From positions 1,803,254 to 1,867,253 of the forward strand of contig NZ_LT965928.1 in the NCBI RefSeq assembly GCF_900239935.1: 64,000 nucleotides of DNA, written 5' to 3'. A program made the translations under genes and the position numbers. This DNA is from Pseudoalteromonas carrageenovora IAM 12662 (GTDB lineage: Bacteria > Pseudomonadota > Gammaproteobacteria > Enterobacterales > Alteromonadaceae). The notes under the pieces were generated by a model that had not been told where the DNA came from, did not search any database, and worked only from the letters and a program-made list of their open reading frames with translations. Position 1 is the stretch's first letter; every line of letters begins with the position of its first letter. Of this stretch, positions 44,649 to 55,176 are shown piece by piece.

Positions 44649-46001
44649 ATGTTTGTACCACGCAAAGTAGCCGATAGTTATCGTGAAATGATAAACAGTA
44701 TTGGTTTTTATCCCTCGTTATTTTCTATTGGTTTTTTACTGTTTGCCATTATTACTATGTCGCTTGAGTACGTAGAACCTGTAGAGCAATTGAAGTCATT
44801 TATATCAGTGGTTTTAGTTGATAGCGCTGAAAATGCGCGCACCATTTTAAGTACTCTTGCGGGCAGTATTATATCGCTTACCGTATTTAGTTTTTCAATG
44901 GTTATGGTGGTTTTAAACTCCGCTAGTGCAAGTTTATCGCCACGTGTTGTGCCTGGACTTATTACCCGTAAATCTCACCAAATGGTGCTTGGCTTTTATT
45001 TAGGTAGCATAATTTACTCAATTATTATGCTTATCAATATCAATAAGCTTGAAGGTGGCGATACAGCAATACCCTCTTTAGGGGTTTTATTTGCGCTGGT
45101 GTTTGGTTTGATATCGCTGGGGTTGTTTGTATTTTTTATCCACTCTATTTCTAAAGCAATACAGGTTGATAACGTATTAAATGGCCTGTTTAGACAAACT
45201 AAAACAGAGATAAAAAGCATACAAGCTAGGCAAGCAGAGTGTCCTTTTAATGACTTTCCAGATTTTACGCAGTGGCATTCAATTAAAAGTACCACTGAGG
45301 GTTATTACAAAGGCGTTCACACCGACAAACTTTGTGCGCTTTTAGAGCAAGAAAACATCCGTATTTATATCTCTGTAAATCAAGGTTACTTTACAGTTAA
45401 AGGGTATCCGTTTTTAAAATGCGATAAAGACATATCAGCCGATGAAGAGCTAATAGCTAAAATTTTAGACTGCTTTATTTTTTATATAGAAGAGTATATT
45501 AGCGATCATTATCGTTATGGCTTAACGCAAATTTCTGAAATAGCGGTTAAAGCAATGAGCCCAGGGATAAACGATCCTGGTACTGCGGTTAAATCTATTG
45601 ATATGCTAAGTATTTTACTTATTAAGCGCCTTGAAATAAGCGACACAAATTACTCGTTTAAGCACACCGACAATGATCCGCTGTTATTTATACACGAAAC
45701 AAGTTTTGATGAGCTATTACACGATAATTTTACGCCACTGCGTAATTACGCTAAAAGCGATGCTTATGTAATGACTAACGTGCTTGAAGCGTTTAAAAAC
45801 ATTTTGTTTGTGGCTCATAACGATGAAGATGCGCGCAATAGTTTGTTTAACTATTTAAACGCCATAGTAGATGACATTAATGAGCAAGTGACGAATGATT
45901 ACGACAGGCGTGAAATTAAAAATATGCTTAATTCAATTGCCCGAATAAGTGAGCAACAAGGTGAGGAATTAGTGGCGCGTTTTGAGCGCCACCAATATTA
46001 A
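44649..46001 (+). CDS. DUF2254 membrane protein
   Basis: 450 aa. Four N-terminal TM segments (SLFSIGFLLFAIITMSLEYV, TLAGSIISLTVFSFSMVMVV, GFYLGSIIYSIIMLININ, LFALVFGLISLGLFVFFI). LNSASASLSPRVVPGLI after TM2 is the DUF2254 signature. The C-terminal cytosolic domain contains AVKAMSPGINDPGTAVKSID, the second conserved motif. Function is not known in the family; a channel or transporter role is sometimes supposed. Monocistronic and convergent with the SIMPL gene. Confidence 0.9.
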   Translation: MFVPRKVADSYREMINSIGFYPSLFSIGFLLFAIITMSLEYVEPVEQLKSFISVVLVDSAENARTILSTLAGSIISLTVFSFSMVMVVLNSASASLSPRVVPGLITRKSHQMVLGFYLGSIIYSIIMLININKLEGGDTAIPSLGVLFALVFGLISLGLFVFFIHSISKAIQVDNVLNGLFRQTKTEIKSIQARQAECPFNDFPDFTQWHSIKSTTEGYYKGVHTDKLCALLEQENIRIYISVNQGYFTVKGYPFLKCDKDISADEELIAKILDCFIFYIEEYISDHYRYGLTQISEIAVKAMSPGINDPGTAVKSIDMLSILLIKRLEISDTNYSFKHTDNDPLLFIHETSFDELLHDNFTPLRNYAKSDAYVMTNVLEAFKNILFVAHNDEDARNSLFNYLNAIVDDINEQVTNDYDRREIKNMLNSIARISEQQGEELVARFERHQY

Positions 46002-46028
46002 TCACAGTTTTAGTGATAATTCAGATAG

Positions 46029-46757
46029 TTATTCTATAAAGTAAACTGCATAGCTTGAAGCAGTCACTTTTATTTCACCAGCATGGTAGGCATCAGGCAC
46101 AAAGTTACCTGGTGTACTATCTGCTTTCATCATTGTTTGCTCGGCGCGCATATATGGTTGAGATGGCACATTCATTGGGCTAAGCGAAGCCGTATAAAGC
46201 CCTTTAAGCTCCACGCCATAATCTTCACTAAACTCTTTTGCTGCAGCGCGGGCATCTTTAATAGCAAGCTTTTGCGCTTTTTTATGAAGCTCGTTGTAAT
46301 TACTTGCTAAAAATTGTGTTTGATTAATTTCGTTAATTCCGTTGTTTACTAAGCTTTGTAATAGCTCTGGGTATTTTTTTATATCACTTAGTTTTAAAGT
46401 AAGTGTGCGCGATACTCTAAAGCCTTTAAAATCTTGTGTACCCGATGTGCGGTTATATTGGCTTTCACGATTTATTGAGATATGGCCAGCATTAATATCC
46501 CCTTCTTTTACTCCAACCTCTTTAACTAACTTAATTGCTTTAGCCATTGCAGTATCTGTTTCGTTTTTAGCTGCAATTAGGTCTTTATCAATTTCAGTAA
46601 TACCAACACTTAGTTGAACATAGTCAGGCATTGTCGTTAAGGTAGCTTCACCTTTGACATAAATATGAGGTGCGTCTGGTGTTGAGGCCGCAAGCGTATT
46701 AAAGCTAAAGGTTGTTAAAGCTAATGCACTGCCCAAAAATAGTGTGAGTGATTTCAT
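46029..46757 (-). CDS. SIMPL (DUF541) domain periplasmic protein
   Basis: About 242 aa from ATG 46757 (the frame also has an ATG four codons upstream). Signal peptide to TLAAS. The SIMPL/DUF541 fold begins with PHIYVKGEATLTTMPDYVQL and SVGITEIDKDLIAAKNET and continues with FKGFRVSRTLTLKLSDIKKY and AIKDARAAAKEFSEDYGVEL. Periplasmic; family members are linked to oxidative-stress tolerance and outer-membrane signalling, but the biochemical role is unclear. Confidence 0.9.
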   Translation of the reverse strand: MKSLTLFLGSALALTTFSFNTLAASTPDAPHIYVKGEATLTTMPDYVQLSVGITEIDKDLIAAKNETDTAMAKAIKLVKEVGVKEGDINAGHISINRESQYNRTSGTQDFKGFRVSRTLTLKLSDIKKYPELLQSLVNNGINEINQTQFLASNYNELHKKAQKLAIKDARAAAKEFSEDYGVELKGLYTASLSPMNVPSQPYMRAEQTMMKADSTPGNFVPDAYHAGEIKVTASSYAVYFIE

Positions 46758-46827
46758 AGCGTTATCCATTGTATTTAATTAACTCTATTAAAGAGCCTAC
46801 GTGGTTAACAATAAATGAACAAGCACA

Positions 46828-46853
46828 AAAAAACAGGCAATTGCCTGTTTTTT
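46828..46853 (-). terminator. Terminator after malic enzyme gene
   Basis: A perfect palindrome AAAAAACAGGCAA/TTGCCTGTTTTTT, bidirectional in form. It lies between the malic enzyme stop and the SIMPL gene start. Confidence 0.85.
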
Positions 46854-46910
46854 GTTATTGGCTGTAACTTAACGTACAGCCTTATTTACTTTAAATTACG
46901 AGTACCGTAA

Positions 46911-48605
46911 TTAAACACTACAGCGTTTGTAATTACGGTATTTAGGTAACCAGTAATTTCTATCAATAGCAGCCCATAGCGCATCGTCAGATAACTCAAG
47001 TGCTACGCCCTCTTCTATCGCTTTTTTAGCAACAGCAAATGCAATACGTTTGCTTAGCGTTTCAATTTCTGTAAGTGCTGGTAGTAAGCTACCTTTACCT
47101 GTATTTGCACGAGGAGATGACTCCGCTAACATTTCACTAGATACACTTAGCATTGCATCAGTAATGCGCGTCGCTTTTACCGCTATTACACCTAAACCAA
47201 TGCCAGGGAAAATATAACTATTGTTACACTGTGGAATTGGGAATTTTTCGCCATTGTATTCAACAGGATCAAATGGGCTACCCGTTGCTACAAGTGCTTT
47301 ACCGTCTGTCCACTCAATTACATCGGCTGGGTGCGCTTCTACCTGCTTAGATGGATTACTTAGTGGGAAAATAATCGGCTGTTCACAACTAGCATGCATT
47401 GCACGAATTACTTGCTCAGTAAATAAACCAGGTTGGCCAGATACACCAATTAAAATATCAGGTGCTGCACAGTGCATAACATCTAATAGTGATGCGTATT
47501 CACCGCTGTAAGTCCATTCACTTAAGCTTGCTGTAGGCTGAGCTAGAGCTTGTTGAAAATCGCGTAGACCTTCCATACCCTCAGATACAAGACCAAAGCG
47601 GTCAACCATAAATACTTGGCTACGTGCTTGTGCTTCGCTAATGCCTTCAAATACCATTTGGCTAATAATTTGCTCAGCAATACCACAACCTGCAGAGCCC
47701 GCGCCAACAAAAACAACTTTTTGCTGACTAAGCGTAGACCCTTTAACACGACACGCTGCTAATAAAGAACCAACAGTTACTGCTGCGGTACCTTGAATAT
47801 CATCGTTAAAGCTACAAATTTCATCACGGTAGCGCTTAAGTAACGGCATTGCATTTGGTTGTGCAAAATCTTCAAACTGAAGTAATACACTTGGCCAACG
47901 GCGTTTAACCGCTTTAATAAATAAATCTAAAAACTCATCGTACTCGTCTTGAGCAATACGCTTATGGCGTGCGCCCATGTACATTGGGTCGTTAAGTAGT
48001 TTTTCGTTATTGGTACCTACATCTAGCATTACAGGTAACGTGTAAGCTGGGCTAATACCGCCACACGCTGTATACAGCGATAGTTTACCAATAGGAATAC
48101 CCATGCCACCAATACCCTGATCGCCTAAGCCTAAAATACGCTCACCATCAGTTACCACTATTACTTTTACTTTACCTTTCGTCGCATTACGTAAAATGTC
48201 GTCAATTTGAAAGCGGTCTTCGTACGAAATAAACAAACCACGCGCACTACGATAAATATCTGAGAATTTTTCACATGCATCGCCAACGGTTGGCGTGTAA
48301 ATAATAGGCATCATTTCTTCAAGATGATCGCGTACTAATCGGTAGTACAGTGTTTCGTTGTTATCTTGAATGGCACGTAAATAAATATGCTTATTTAAGT
48401 TTTCGGTAAAGCTAGAATACTGCTGATAACAACGCTCAACTTGCTCTTCAATAGTTTCAAAGCGTGGAGGAAGTAAACCAGCAAGATTGAAATTTTCGCG
48501 TTCTTTTTTGCTAAAGGCACTGCCTTTATTTAATAGCGGCGTTTCAATTAGGCCAGGGCCAGAGTGATGAATATATAAGTAATTAGGATCAGTATTAGTT
48601 GTCAT
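46911..48605 (-). CDS. maeA: NAD-dependent malic enzyme
   Basis: 564 aa. Oxidative decarboxylation of malate to pyruvate with NAD+. Motifs: [20 protein letters not shown] with the catalytic Tyr, [20 protein letters not shown], the Lys region [20 protein letters not shown], metal-binding [27 protein letters not shown] and the Rossmann [16 protein letters not shown]. Length and the SfcA/MaeA-type order are typical. The Ser-Ala-Gly Rossmann variant and family length favour NAD over NADP. Monocistronic with its own terminator. Confidence 0.95.
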   Translation of the reverse strand: MTTNTDPNYLYIHHSGPGLIETPLLNKGSAFSKKERENFNLAGLLPPRFETIEEQVERCYQQYSSFTENLNKHIYLRAIQDNNETLYYRLVRDHLEEMMPIIYTPTVGDACEKFSDIYRSARGLFISYEDRFQIDDILRNATKGKVKVIVVTDGERILGLGDQGIGGMGIPIGKLSLYTACGGISPAYTLPVMLDVGTNNEKLLNDPMYMGARHKRIAQDEYDEFLDLFIKAVKRRWPSVLLQFEDFAQPNAMPLLKRYRDEICSFNDDIQGTAAVTVGSLLAACRVKGSTLSQQKVVFVGAGSAGCGIAEQIISQMVFEGISEAQARSQVFMVDRFGLVSEGMEGLRDFQQALAQPTASLSEWTYSGEYASLLDVMHCAAPDILIGVSGQPGLFTEQVIRAMHASCEQPIIFPLSNPSKQVEAHPADVIEWTDGKALVATGSPFDPVEYNGEKFPIPQCNNSYIFPGIGLGVIAVKATRITDAMLSVSSEMLAESSPRANTGKGSLLPALTEIETLSKRIAFAVAKKAIEEGVALELSDDALWAAIDRNYWLPKYRNYKRCSV

Positions 48606-48704
48606 ATTTCCAGGCTTTAACGGAGTCTTAAGTTATGATCTGTCATTATCATTGTTAAAGGTTTAATTGCAATGACAATTCAGCTTGTCAGACCATTGAG
48701 AGAA

Positions 48705-48734
48705 ACACATGCAGGCCTTACCGCCTGCATGTGT
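48705..48734 (-). terminator. Hairpin after gamma-glutamyltransferase gene
   Basis: A perfect 12-bp stem ACACATGCAGGC/GCCTGCATGTGT with a 6-base loop, 13 bp after the stop. Weak T-run (TTTCTCTC) on the minus strand. Confidence 0.7.
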
Positions 48735-48746
48735 ATTATACATAAA

Positions 48747-50522
48747 TTAAAATTTGATAGTGGCGTTTTTGTCTGTTAAATCAGATAACGCAACACCTTC
48801 TCGGCGTGGGTCGGCACCGCCAAATAACGTATTATTTTTAACTTCAACCGCATGCAAACCTGAGTTTAAATCAAGTACGCGTACATTATGACCACGTTTT
48901 GTAAGTGCAGGTGCAATGGTTTCAAGGGCTGTGCCTTTTTCAAGGCTGGTGTAATCGTTACGATTAGTGGTGCGCGGCAAGTTTATAGCCTCTTGCGCGG
49001 TTAAATCCCAATCAATAACACCTACTACCACTTGAGCAACGTAATCAATAATACGGCTACCACCAGGTGAGCCTACAACCAAACGTAAGCTGCCGTCTTT
49101 ATTAAATACCATTACCGGCGACATAGAGCTGCGCGGGCGTTTACCAGCTTCTACACGGTTTGCTACCAGCTTGCCATTCTTACGTGGAGAAAGTGAAAAG
49201 TCGGTAAGTTGGTTATTTAAAATAAAACCATTGACCATAACGGTAGAGCCAAATGCCATTTCAATTGAACTGGTCATTGAAACAGCATTACCTTGTGCAT
49301 CAACTATAGATACATGCGAAGTAGACGGAAGCTCATACGAGTCATCCATTGCGTAACTTAAATAACTAACCGGATTACCTGCTACTGCTTTTGTATCTTG
49401 CTCGGTTATTAGTTTGGCACGTGATGATATGTAATCTTTGTTTAAAAGCTCTTTGGTAGGCACTTGAGTAAAATCAGGGTCGCCCATGTACATATCACGA
49501 TCGGCAAAAGCAATACGTGATGCCTGGCTAAAGTAATGAATCGCTTTTTCGCCGTTTGGTTTAAGCGCGCTCATGTCTTTGTGCTCTAAAAGCCCAAGCA
49601 TTTGTAGCACAGCTACACCACCGCTACTTGGTGGTGCCATCGAACATACGTTATATGCGCGGTATTGAATACACACGGCATCGCGTTCTTTACTTTTATA
49701 TTCAGCTAGGTCTTGTACGCTAAGCTTACCAGGTGCAATTTTAGAGTGCTGAACAGCATTTACCATTTGCTTGGCGTTATCGCCTTTATAAAATGCGTCA
49801 ATCCCTTGTTTGGCAATGTCTTTGTATAAATTAGCAAGTGGCTGATTTTTTTTAATAGTGCCTGCTTCAATCAATTTACCATTTGGGTAAAAGTATTCGT
49901 TTATAACTGGCATGCTAAGTACACCCGGGTTTAGCTGACGCGCTAATAAGCCATGTAAACGGGGTGATACTTCAAAGCCTTGTTCTGCAAGCTCTATGGC
50001 GGGTTTAAAAAGCTCCTGCCAAGGTAATGTGCCATATTGCTTATGCGCATTAGCAAATGCATGCAAAATACCCGGTACACCAACAGAGCGACCACCTACA
50101 ACGGCTTCAATCCATTTTACCGCTTTTCCGTGCTTATCTAAAAACAGTGTTTCATCTGCATTTGCGGGTGCAGTTTCACGGCCATCAAAGCTGGTCAGTT
50201 TATTGTTTGCTTTGTTGTAGTACATCATAAATGTACCGCCACCAATCCCCGACGACTGTGGTTCAACAAGTGTAAGTACAAGTTGAGTAGCAATAGCGGC
50301 ATCGACTGCGCTACCACCTTTGGCTAAAATTTGTTGACCCGCTTTAGACGCATATGGATTTGCTGCCGCAACCATATACTTTTCACCAGTTACTAATTGC
50401 TTTTGCACAATTGAAGTGGTGGCTTCTGGTTCGCGTGTTTCGACTTGAGTTGGTTTGGCAATAGTTGGCAGTGTTACTGCACACAAGCCAATGGCAAATA
50501 ATGAGTTAAGTTTAAAATGCAT
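48747..50522 (-). CDS. ggt: Gamma-glutamyltransferase
   Basis: 591 aa, periplasmic Ntn hydrolase that cleaves or transfers the gamma-glutamyl group of glutathione. Signal peptide to PTIAKP. Early landmark ANPYASKAGQQILAKGGSAV and DAAIATQLVLTLVEPQSSGI. The autocleavage site is STSHVSIVDAQGNAVSMTSS, with the catalytic Thr before SHVSI (about residue 400). GSPGGSRIIDYVAQVVVGV is the oxyanion region. All processing residues are present. Monocistronic. Confidence 0.95.
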   Translation of the reverse strand: MHFKLNSLFAIGLCAVTLPTIAKPTQVETREPEATTSIVQKQLVTGEKYMVAAANPYASKAGQQILAKGGSAVDAAIATQLVLTLVEPQSSGIGGGTFMMYYNKANNKLTSFDGRETAPANADETLFLDKHGKAVKWIEAVVGGRSVGVPGILHAFANAHKQYGTLPWQELFKPAIELAEQGFEVSPRLHGLLARQLNPGVLSMPVINEYFYPNGKLIEAGTIKKNQPLANLYKDIAKQGIDAFYKGDNAKQMVNAVQHSKIAPGKLSVQDLAEYKSKERDAVCIQYRAYNVCSMAPPSSGGVAVLQMLGLLEHKDMSALKPNGEKAIHYFSQASRIAFADRDMYMGDPDFTQVPTKELLNKDYISSRAKLITEQDTKAVAGNPVSYLSYAMDDSYELPSTSHVSIVDAQGNAVSMTSSIEMAFGSTVMVNGFILNNQLTDFSLSPRKNGKLVANRVEAGKRPRSSMSPVMVFNKDGSLRLVVGSPGGSRIIDYVAQVVVGVIDWDLTAQEAINLPRTTNRNDYTSLEKGTALETIAPALTKRGHNVRVLDLNSGLHAVEVKNNTLFGGADPRREGVALSDLTDKNATIKF

Positions 50523-50619
50523 AAAAATACTAAAAACACTTAATTACGTAGTTGTATTTGGCATCTTAAAGTTAAACGGGCACAATATGCAAAAATTTTG
50601 ACTAAAAAAATACAATAAA

Positions 50620-51204
50620 ATGCTTAATTTACCTTTTCAACCTCGTTATTTATTACCGCCATTATTCTTGATGCTTTTTAGTACCATTTTTGCTGCATTT
50701 GATTTAAATAATTTACTTGAATTTAACCGAAACCTTGTCGAACAAGGTGAGATATGGCGAGTGTTCACCAGCCAATTTGTGCATGCTAATTGGGCACATT
50801 TAGGCTTAAATTGCAGTGGTATATTCCTAATTTGGCTACTACACGGCGAATACACCACGCCTTTACGGTATACCGCTAATATCTGTTTACTGGCTCTTTG
50901 GTGTGGACTCGGTGTTTATTGGTTTTGCCCAAGTATACATATCTATACAGGGCTCAGCGCCCTACTTCATGGTGTAATTATTTGGGGAACAGTTAAAGAT
51001 GTCACGTTAGGACTTAAGTCGGGTTATTTGTTGTTTACAGGTGTATGGATAAAAATAGCGTTTGAGCAATTTAGCGGCCCAAATGCCGACATAGGCAAGT
51101 TAATAAATTCAACTGTTGCAATAGATGCACATTTAATTGGTGCTGTAGGCGGCACATTGCTTGGAATACCTTTGGCGATAAAATACTTAAAAAATAGCGA
51201 TTAA
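50620..51204 (+). CDS. Rhombosortase-like intramembrane serine protease
   Basis: 194 aa, six TM segments. Rhomboid core: FTSQFVHANWAHLGLNCSGI (the HxxxxHxxxN motif), catalytic Ser in YTGLSALLHGVIIWG and His in IDAHLIGAVGGTLLGIPLAI. GLSxxLHG with a short C-terminus is the rhombosortase (RrtA) form, which processes proteins ending in a GlyGly-CTERM tail; such tails are common in Pseudoalteromonas secreted proteases. No GlyGly-CTERM substrate was recognised in this window. Divergent from ggt. Confidence 0.85.
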   Translation: MLNLPFQPRYLLPPLFLMLFSTIFAAFDLNNLLEFNRNLVEQGEIWRVFTSQFVHANWAHLGLNCSGIFLIWLLHGEYTTPLRYTANICLLALWCGLGVYWFCPSIHIYTGLSALLHGVIIWGTVKDVTLGLKSGYLLFTGVWIKIAFEQFSGPNADIGKLINSTVAIDAHLIGAVGGTLLGIPLAIKYLKNSD

Positions 51205-51220
51205 GCTTTCAAATATTAAT

Positions 51221-51252
51221 AAAAACGCCGCGTTAGCTAACGCGGCGTTTTT
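51221..51252. terminator. Bidirectional terminator between rhombosortase and S9 peptidase genes
   Basis: AAAAACGCCGCGTTAGC and its complement form a 16-bp perfect palindrome with A-run and T-run on the two sides, placed between convergent genes. Confidence 0.93.
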
Positions 51253-51282
51253 GTTTTTATACTTTAATTTAAAAATTTAAGA

Positions 51283-53787
51283 TTAAAGTGTTTCTTTAAA
51301 TAACTTATGGATACGGCGGTATTCGTCTAACCAGCTTGAAGGCTGAACAAAACCATGTGGTTCCACTGGGAAAATAGCCGTTTCAAAGTTTTGTTTTTTA
51401 AGCTCAATTAAACGTTGTACTAAACGCACTGAGTCTTGAAAAAACACGTTATCATCAATCATAGGGGCGTTAATCAACAAGCGTTTGTTTAATCCCTCTG
51501 CGTAGTAAATTGGTGAGCTTCGCTCATAAGCAATAGGGTCTACATCCGGATGGTTTAAAATATTCGCTGTGTAACCGGTGTTGTAATGTGCCCAATCGGT
51601 AACTGGGCGAAGCGCCGCACCCGATTGAAACAACTCAGGTGCTGTAAACAATGCCATAAAGGTCATAAAGCCGCCGTATGACCCGCCATATGTACCTACC
51701 GCTTTAGTATCAACGTTCGCATTTTGCGCCATCCACTTAACACCATCGGCTAAATCTTGTGTTTCAGGTGTGCCCATTTGACGATAAATAGCAGTACGCC
51801 AATCGCGTCCATATCCTTTTGATGCACGGTAATCCATGTCCATTACTATGTAGCCTTCATCAGCCAGTAATGAATGAAACATAAACTCACGGAAATACAC
51901 TGAAAAACCCATATGAGAATTTTGTAAATAACCAGCACCATGATTAAAAATGACCGCTTTACGAGTTTTACCTGTCTCCCCTTCTACGTAATCACTTGGG
52001 TAATATACTTTTGCATAAATAGGTTGATCAGTATGGCTAGATGGCACAGCAACAATTTTAGGTGCGGTTAGCTTTTTAGCTAAAAACTCATCAGAAACTG
52101 TATGTGTTAACTGCTTAGCAGTAGTATTTGCCTTAGCATCTGCAACGTACAATTCTGTTGGTTTCATAATGGTAGAGTGATTTAGAAGTAACTTACTTTC
52201 ATCTGGGCTTAGCGTGTAATCAGTCATGCCGTTTAAATCGGTAACTTGCTCATTATTACCCGTTTGCGGATCAACACGATAAATTTCATAAAGACCTGGG
52301 TGTTCAACATTTGCTTTATAGTAAATTGCGCTGTTGTCACTTGTAAGCGTTAAGTTTGATACTTCAAATTTACCTTGTGTTAGCGCCGTTGCTTTACCAT
52401 TTAATGGCTTTTTATAAAGCTGGCTGTAGCCAGATTCTTCCGAAAGGTAATAAAGCGTATTTGAATTATGTAACCAGCCAAAGTTATTAAATGCGTAAGC
52501 AATCCACGCGTCATCATGCAAGCGGTGTTGCGATACAAGTTTATTACTTTCAAAGTCTACCGTTGCTATCCAGCGATCTTTGTTATCCCATGCTTCAAGC
52601 ATAATAGCGACTTGCGAGCCATCATCGTTCCACACTATTGGGCTTTGCTCAAAACCCCAGTCCATAATTAAATTAATACCACGTGGTGTTTTTTCAGATT
52701 TATACGTTTTGCCATCACGTGCATAGTTTTCTTTTTTAACTTTTGCTAAAACGTCTTCGTCAAAACCCGGTAACGTATCAAAGCTAAGTGTTTTTTGTGT
52801 TTTATCAGCTAAGTTAATGTAAACAAGCTCTGATGTTTGCTCTTTTGCATCGGCTACACGACGGCGTGCTTTTTTAGGCTCTATTGTCGCGTCATTTGTA
52901 ATGTAGTTAGGCATAATATCGCCTTCACCACGCCACGACTGCTGCTTTTGAACAACAACTATTAACGCATCGCCATTTGGCGAAAGCTGAACTTCTTTAA
53001 CTGTATTACCATCGCCAAGGTAGTAACTTGTATTTGCAATAGAGCTATTTTGCTCGTTAATTTGCTTGTTGCGAGTTTGCTTATCTTGCTTATTTTTTTG
53101 CTGTAATGCGACAAATTCAATAAGCTTGTGCTGCTCTTTAGCTATGTAACTACTTGGTTCTTGCAGCCCTTTAGGCTCATCGGCTAATTTTAAATTAGCA
53201 AGCTCAGTTGTAAGCCCTGTTTTTAAATCAACCTTAAAAAACACATTGCCTTGGCGATAAACTAAATCACCATTATTTAAAAACTGTGGTTTAGATTCGC
53301 TAGCTGACGTGGCGGTAATTTGTTTAAGTTCACCCGTTTTTAGGTTTTTAACAAATACATTGCCTTTAAAAGTGTAAGCAGCAAGCATTTTATTTTTTGA
53401 ATAAACAGTTTTTGAAGACCCAACCGTGTGCAACTTATTAAGCGCTACTTGCTGTGCTGTTTGACTTGTAACTGGTTGGCTATATACATCGCGAAGCGTA
53501 CTACCTTGCTGTTTTTGAGCATAGATAATAGTAGAAGAATCAGCTGCCCAATAGGCGTTTTCAGGCTTGTTACCCATCCAATCAGGATCGGCCATTGCTT
53601 GCTCTAGCGTTATATTTTGCGAGCCTACATTGGCAGGTGTGTTTACAACCGCAGCAACTTTAGTTGCTGGTAAAGCGCTTTGCTGTGAGGAGGTAGTATT
53701 AGCGGTTGCACTACAGCCGGCAAGCATAACACTTGAGGCGACGGCCAATGCCACTAACGTTTTAGATGAAGAAATATTAAAAATCAT
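51283..53787 (-). CDS. S9 family peptidase lipoprotein (DPP IV/acylaminoacyl type)
   Basis: 834 aa. A lipoprotein signal peptide (SVMLAGCSATAN, lipobox LAGC) anchors it in the envelope. An eight-blade propeller region (about 60-560) contains TolB-like repeats (QLSPNGDALIVVVQKQQSW). The C-terminal alpha/beta-hydrolase peptidase has the nucleophile GTYGGSYGGFMTF, the acid region NAPMIDDNVFFQDSVRL and catalytic His in PVEPHGFVQPSSW. It likely trims Xaa-Pro or small-residue dipeptides from peptides taken up by a proteolytic marine bacterium. Monocistronic. Confidence 0.93.
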   Translation of the reverse strand: MIFNISSSKTLVALAVASSVMLAGCSATANTTSSQQSALPATKVAAVVNTPANVGSQNITLEQAMADPDWMGNKPENAYWAADSSTIIYAQKQQGSTLRDVYSQPVTSQTAQQVALNKLHTVGSSKTVYSKNKMLAAYTFKGNVFVKNLKTGELKQITATSASESKPQFLNNGDLVYRQGNVFFKVDLKTGLTTELANLKLADEPKGLQEPSSYIAKEQHKLIEFVALQQKNKQDKQTRNKQINEQNSSIANTSYYLGDGNTVKEVQLSPNGDALIVVVQKQQSWRGEGDIMPNYITNDATIEPKKARRRVADAKEQTSELVYINLADKTQKTLSFDTLPGFDEDVLAKVKKENYARDGKTYKSEKTPRGINLIMDWGFEQSPIVWNDDGSQVAIMLEAWDNKDRWIATVDFESNKLVSQHRLHDDAWIAYAFNNFGWLHNSNTLYYLSEESGYSQLYKKPLNGKATALTQGKFEVSNLTLTSDNSAIYYKANVEHPGLYEIYRVDPQTGNNEQVTDLNGMTDYTLSPDESKLLLNHSTIMKPTELYVADAKANTTAKQLTHTVSDEFLAKKLTAPKIVAVPSSHTDQPIYAKVYYPSDYVEGETGKTRKAVIFNHGAGYLQNSHMGFSVYFREFMFHSLLADEGYIVMDMDYRASKGYGRDWRTAIYRQMGTPETQDLADGVKWMAQNANVDTKAVGTYGGSYGGFMTFMALFTAPELFQSGAALRPVTDWAHYNTGYTANILNHPDVDPIAYERSSPIYYAEGLNKRLLINAPMIDDNVFFQDSVRLVQRLIELKKQNFETAIFPVEPHGFVQPSSWLDEYRRIHKLFKETL

Positions 53788-53891
53788 AGTGCTTCTATAC
53801 GGTTATTATAATTAATCCATATTTAAGCAGAAGCACATAAGTTATTGCAATTTTTTAAGATAAATAGCTATTTAATAGGGTAAAGTTCAGT

Positions 53892-55055
53892 TTACTCTAC
53901 AATTAAGTCTAGCCAAACCAAACGATGATCGCTTGATGCGTTTCTATCTTTAATTAAACGATACTCGTTGCTTGATTTTGTTGGCCAAAATACACCACCG
54001 TTCTTAATTTTTAAGCCATAGTTTGACGGTAAAACGTAATCAACACGTGCTTGCCAGTTCGCCGTATAATTTTGCGCTTCATTTGTGTCGTATTGCTCTT
54101 TTGCGCCTGCACTTTGCGGCACAAAGCTTGCGTTGATAAGTGCGTTTTTAAGTATTTGATCTGTTGTATTTGTACGGGCTTTATCGCCCTCAGGGGATGC
54201 GTTTAAATCACCTAAAATAATAAAACGAGAGTCCGCTTTTAACCCGCCTTTTTGACCTTTATCATCGTAAATGTAAGCTTTGTTGCTCACGTAATCGGCA
54301 ATTAGCCTTACTTCATCGTGATTACGCTTACCATTTCTATCCTCGTCACCATCAAATACAGGTGGTGTTGGGTGTGAGGCCAGTACGTGCAGCGTTTTAT
54401 TATTGACTTTAACGGGTAAATCCCAAAACGATTTAGAGCTTAGCCTAAGTGCTTGCCACTCGTTTTTGTTATACCAGTTCTCACCTGTTTTAGGATCTGT
54501 TGGCATTTGAGCATTTGGCATATCTTTGTATTTAAATTTTTGCAGCGTTCTTACTTTATCAAAATCGATAGGATATTTAGACAACACAGCCATGCCATAA
54601 TGACCTTCAAAAAAGCCAAAACCTTGTGCATCAGCCATTATGCCTGTACTTTTACCATCGTTATCTAAGTCAAAATGAGTGGCTAAGCCTGTATTTACAG
54701 GAGCAATAAAGCTATAAGGGAAATCAATAACTTGCTGATTGTTTTGGCTAACGTTTAAGTAATGTTTTTTAAAATACTCAATGCCCTGCTCTTTAGGTAT
54801 GTAATCAAATTCGTTGAGTAAAATAATGTCTGGTCGTACACGCTGAATAATTTCAGCAATGTTTTTAATTTGCTGGTGGTTGGCTTTAAGCGCGTTAGCT
54901 AAAGCATCACTTTTAATTTGCTCACCTTTTGGCGTGTGATTAGTTGCATCCATACTTACATTAAAGGTAGCAATGCGTAAGCTCTCACTTGCTAATGCGT
55001 TAAAGCTAAATGAAGCGGCGATAACAAGCGCGCCATAAATTGTTTTTAGTTTCAT
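53892..55055 (-). CDS. Secreted endonuclease/exonuclease/phosphatase-family protein
   Basis: 387 aa. Signal peptide to NALASESL. EEP fold: LRIATFNVSMDATN (first strand, N), RPDIILLNEFDYIP (catalytic Glu), HVLASHPTPPVFDGDED, FIILGDLNASPEGD (D-x-N) and SSDHRLVWLDL (terminal DH). All catalytic positions are present. Probably a periplasmic or extracellular phosphodiesterase, sphingomyelinase/DNase-like; the substrate is not determinable. Monocistronic. Confidence 0.9.
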   Translation of the reverse strand: MKLKTIYGALVIAASFSFNALASESLRIATFNVSMDATNHTPKGEQIKSDALANALKANHQQIKNIAEIIQRVRPDIILLNEFDYIPKEQGIEYFKKHYLNVSQNNQQVIDFPYSFIAPVNTGLATHFDLDNDGKSTGIMADAQGFGFFEGHYGMAVLSKYPIDFDKVRTLQKFKYKDMPNAQMPTDPKTGENWYNKNEWQALRLSSKSFWDLPVKVNNKTLHVLASHPTPPVFDGDEDRNGKRNHDEVRLIADYVSNKAYIYDDKGQKGGLKADSRFIILGDLNASPEGDKARTNTTDQILKNALINASFVPQSAGAKEQYDTNEAQNYTANWQARVDYVLPSNYGLKIKNGGVFWPTKSSNEYRLIKDRNASSDHRLVWLDLIVE

Positions 55056-55128
55056 TATTTTACTTCACAAATTTGAAAAATAGACTTTAACAGTATTACA
55101 TATTTAAAGCCTATTTTTATGACAAAAA

Positions 55129-55150
55129 AATACCGGCTAAAGCCGGTATT
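55129..55150 (-). terminator. Terminator after purK
   Basis: AATACCGGC-loop of 4-GCCGGTATT followed by TTTTTTT on the minus strand. Strong rho-independent form. Confidence 0.92.
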
Positions 55151-55176
55151 TATATAATTAATTTAGGCAAGTTATG

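Noticed and set aside
48661..48746. REP-like repeat for the 12-bp stem hairpin
   Set aside because: Single occurrence in the window, placed just after ggt; a terminator or 3' stabiliser explains it.
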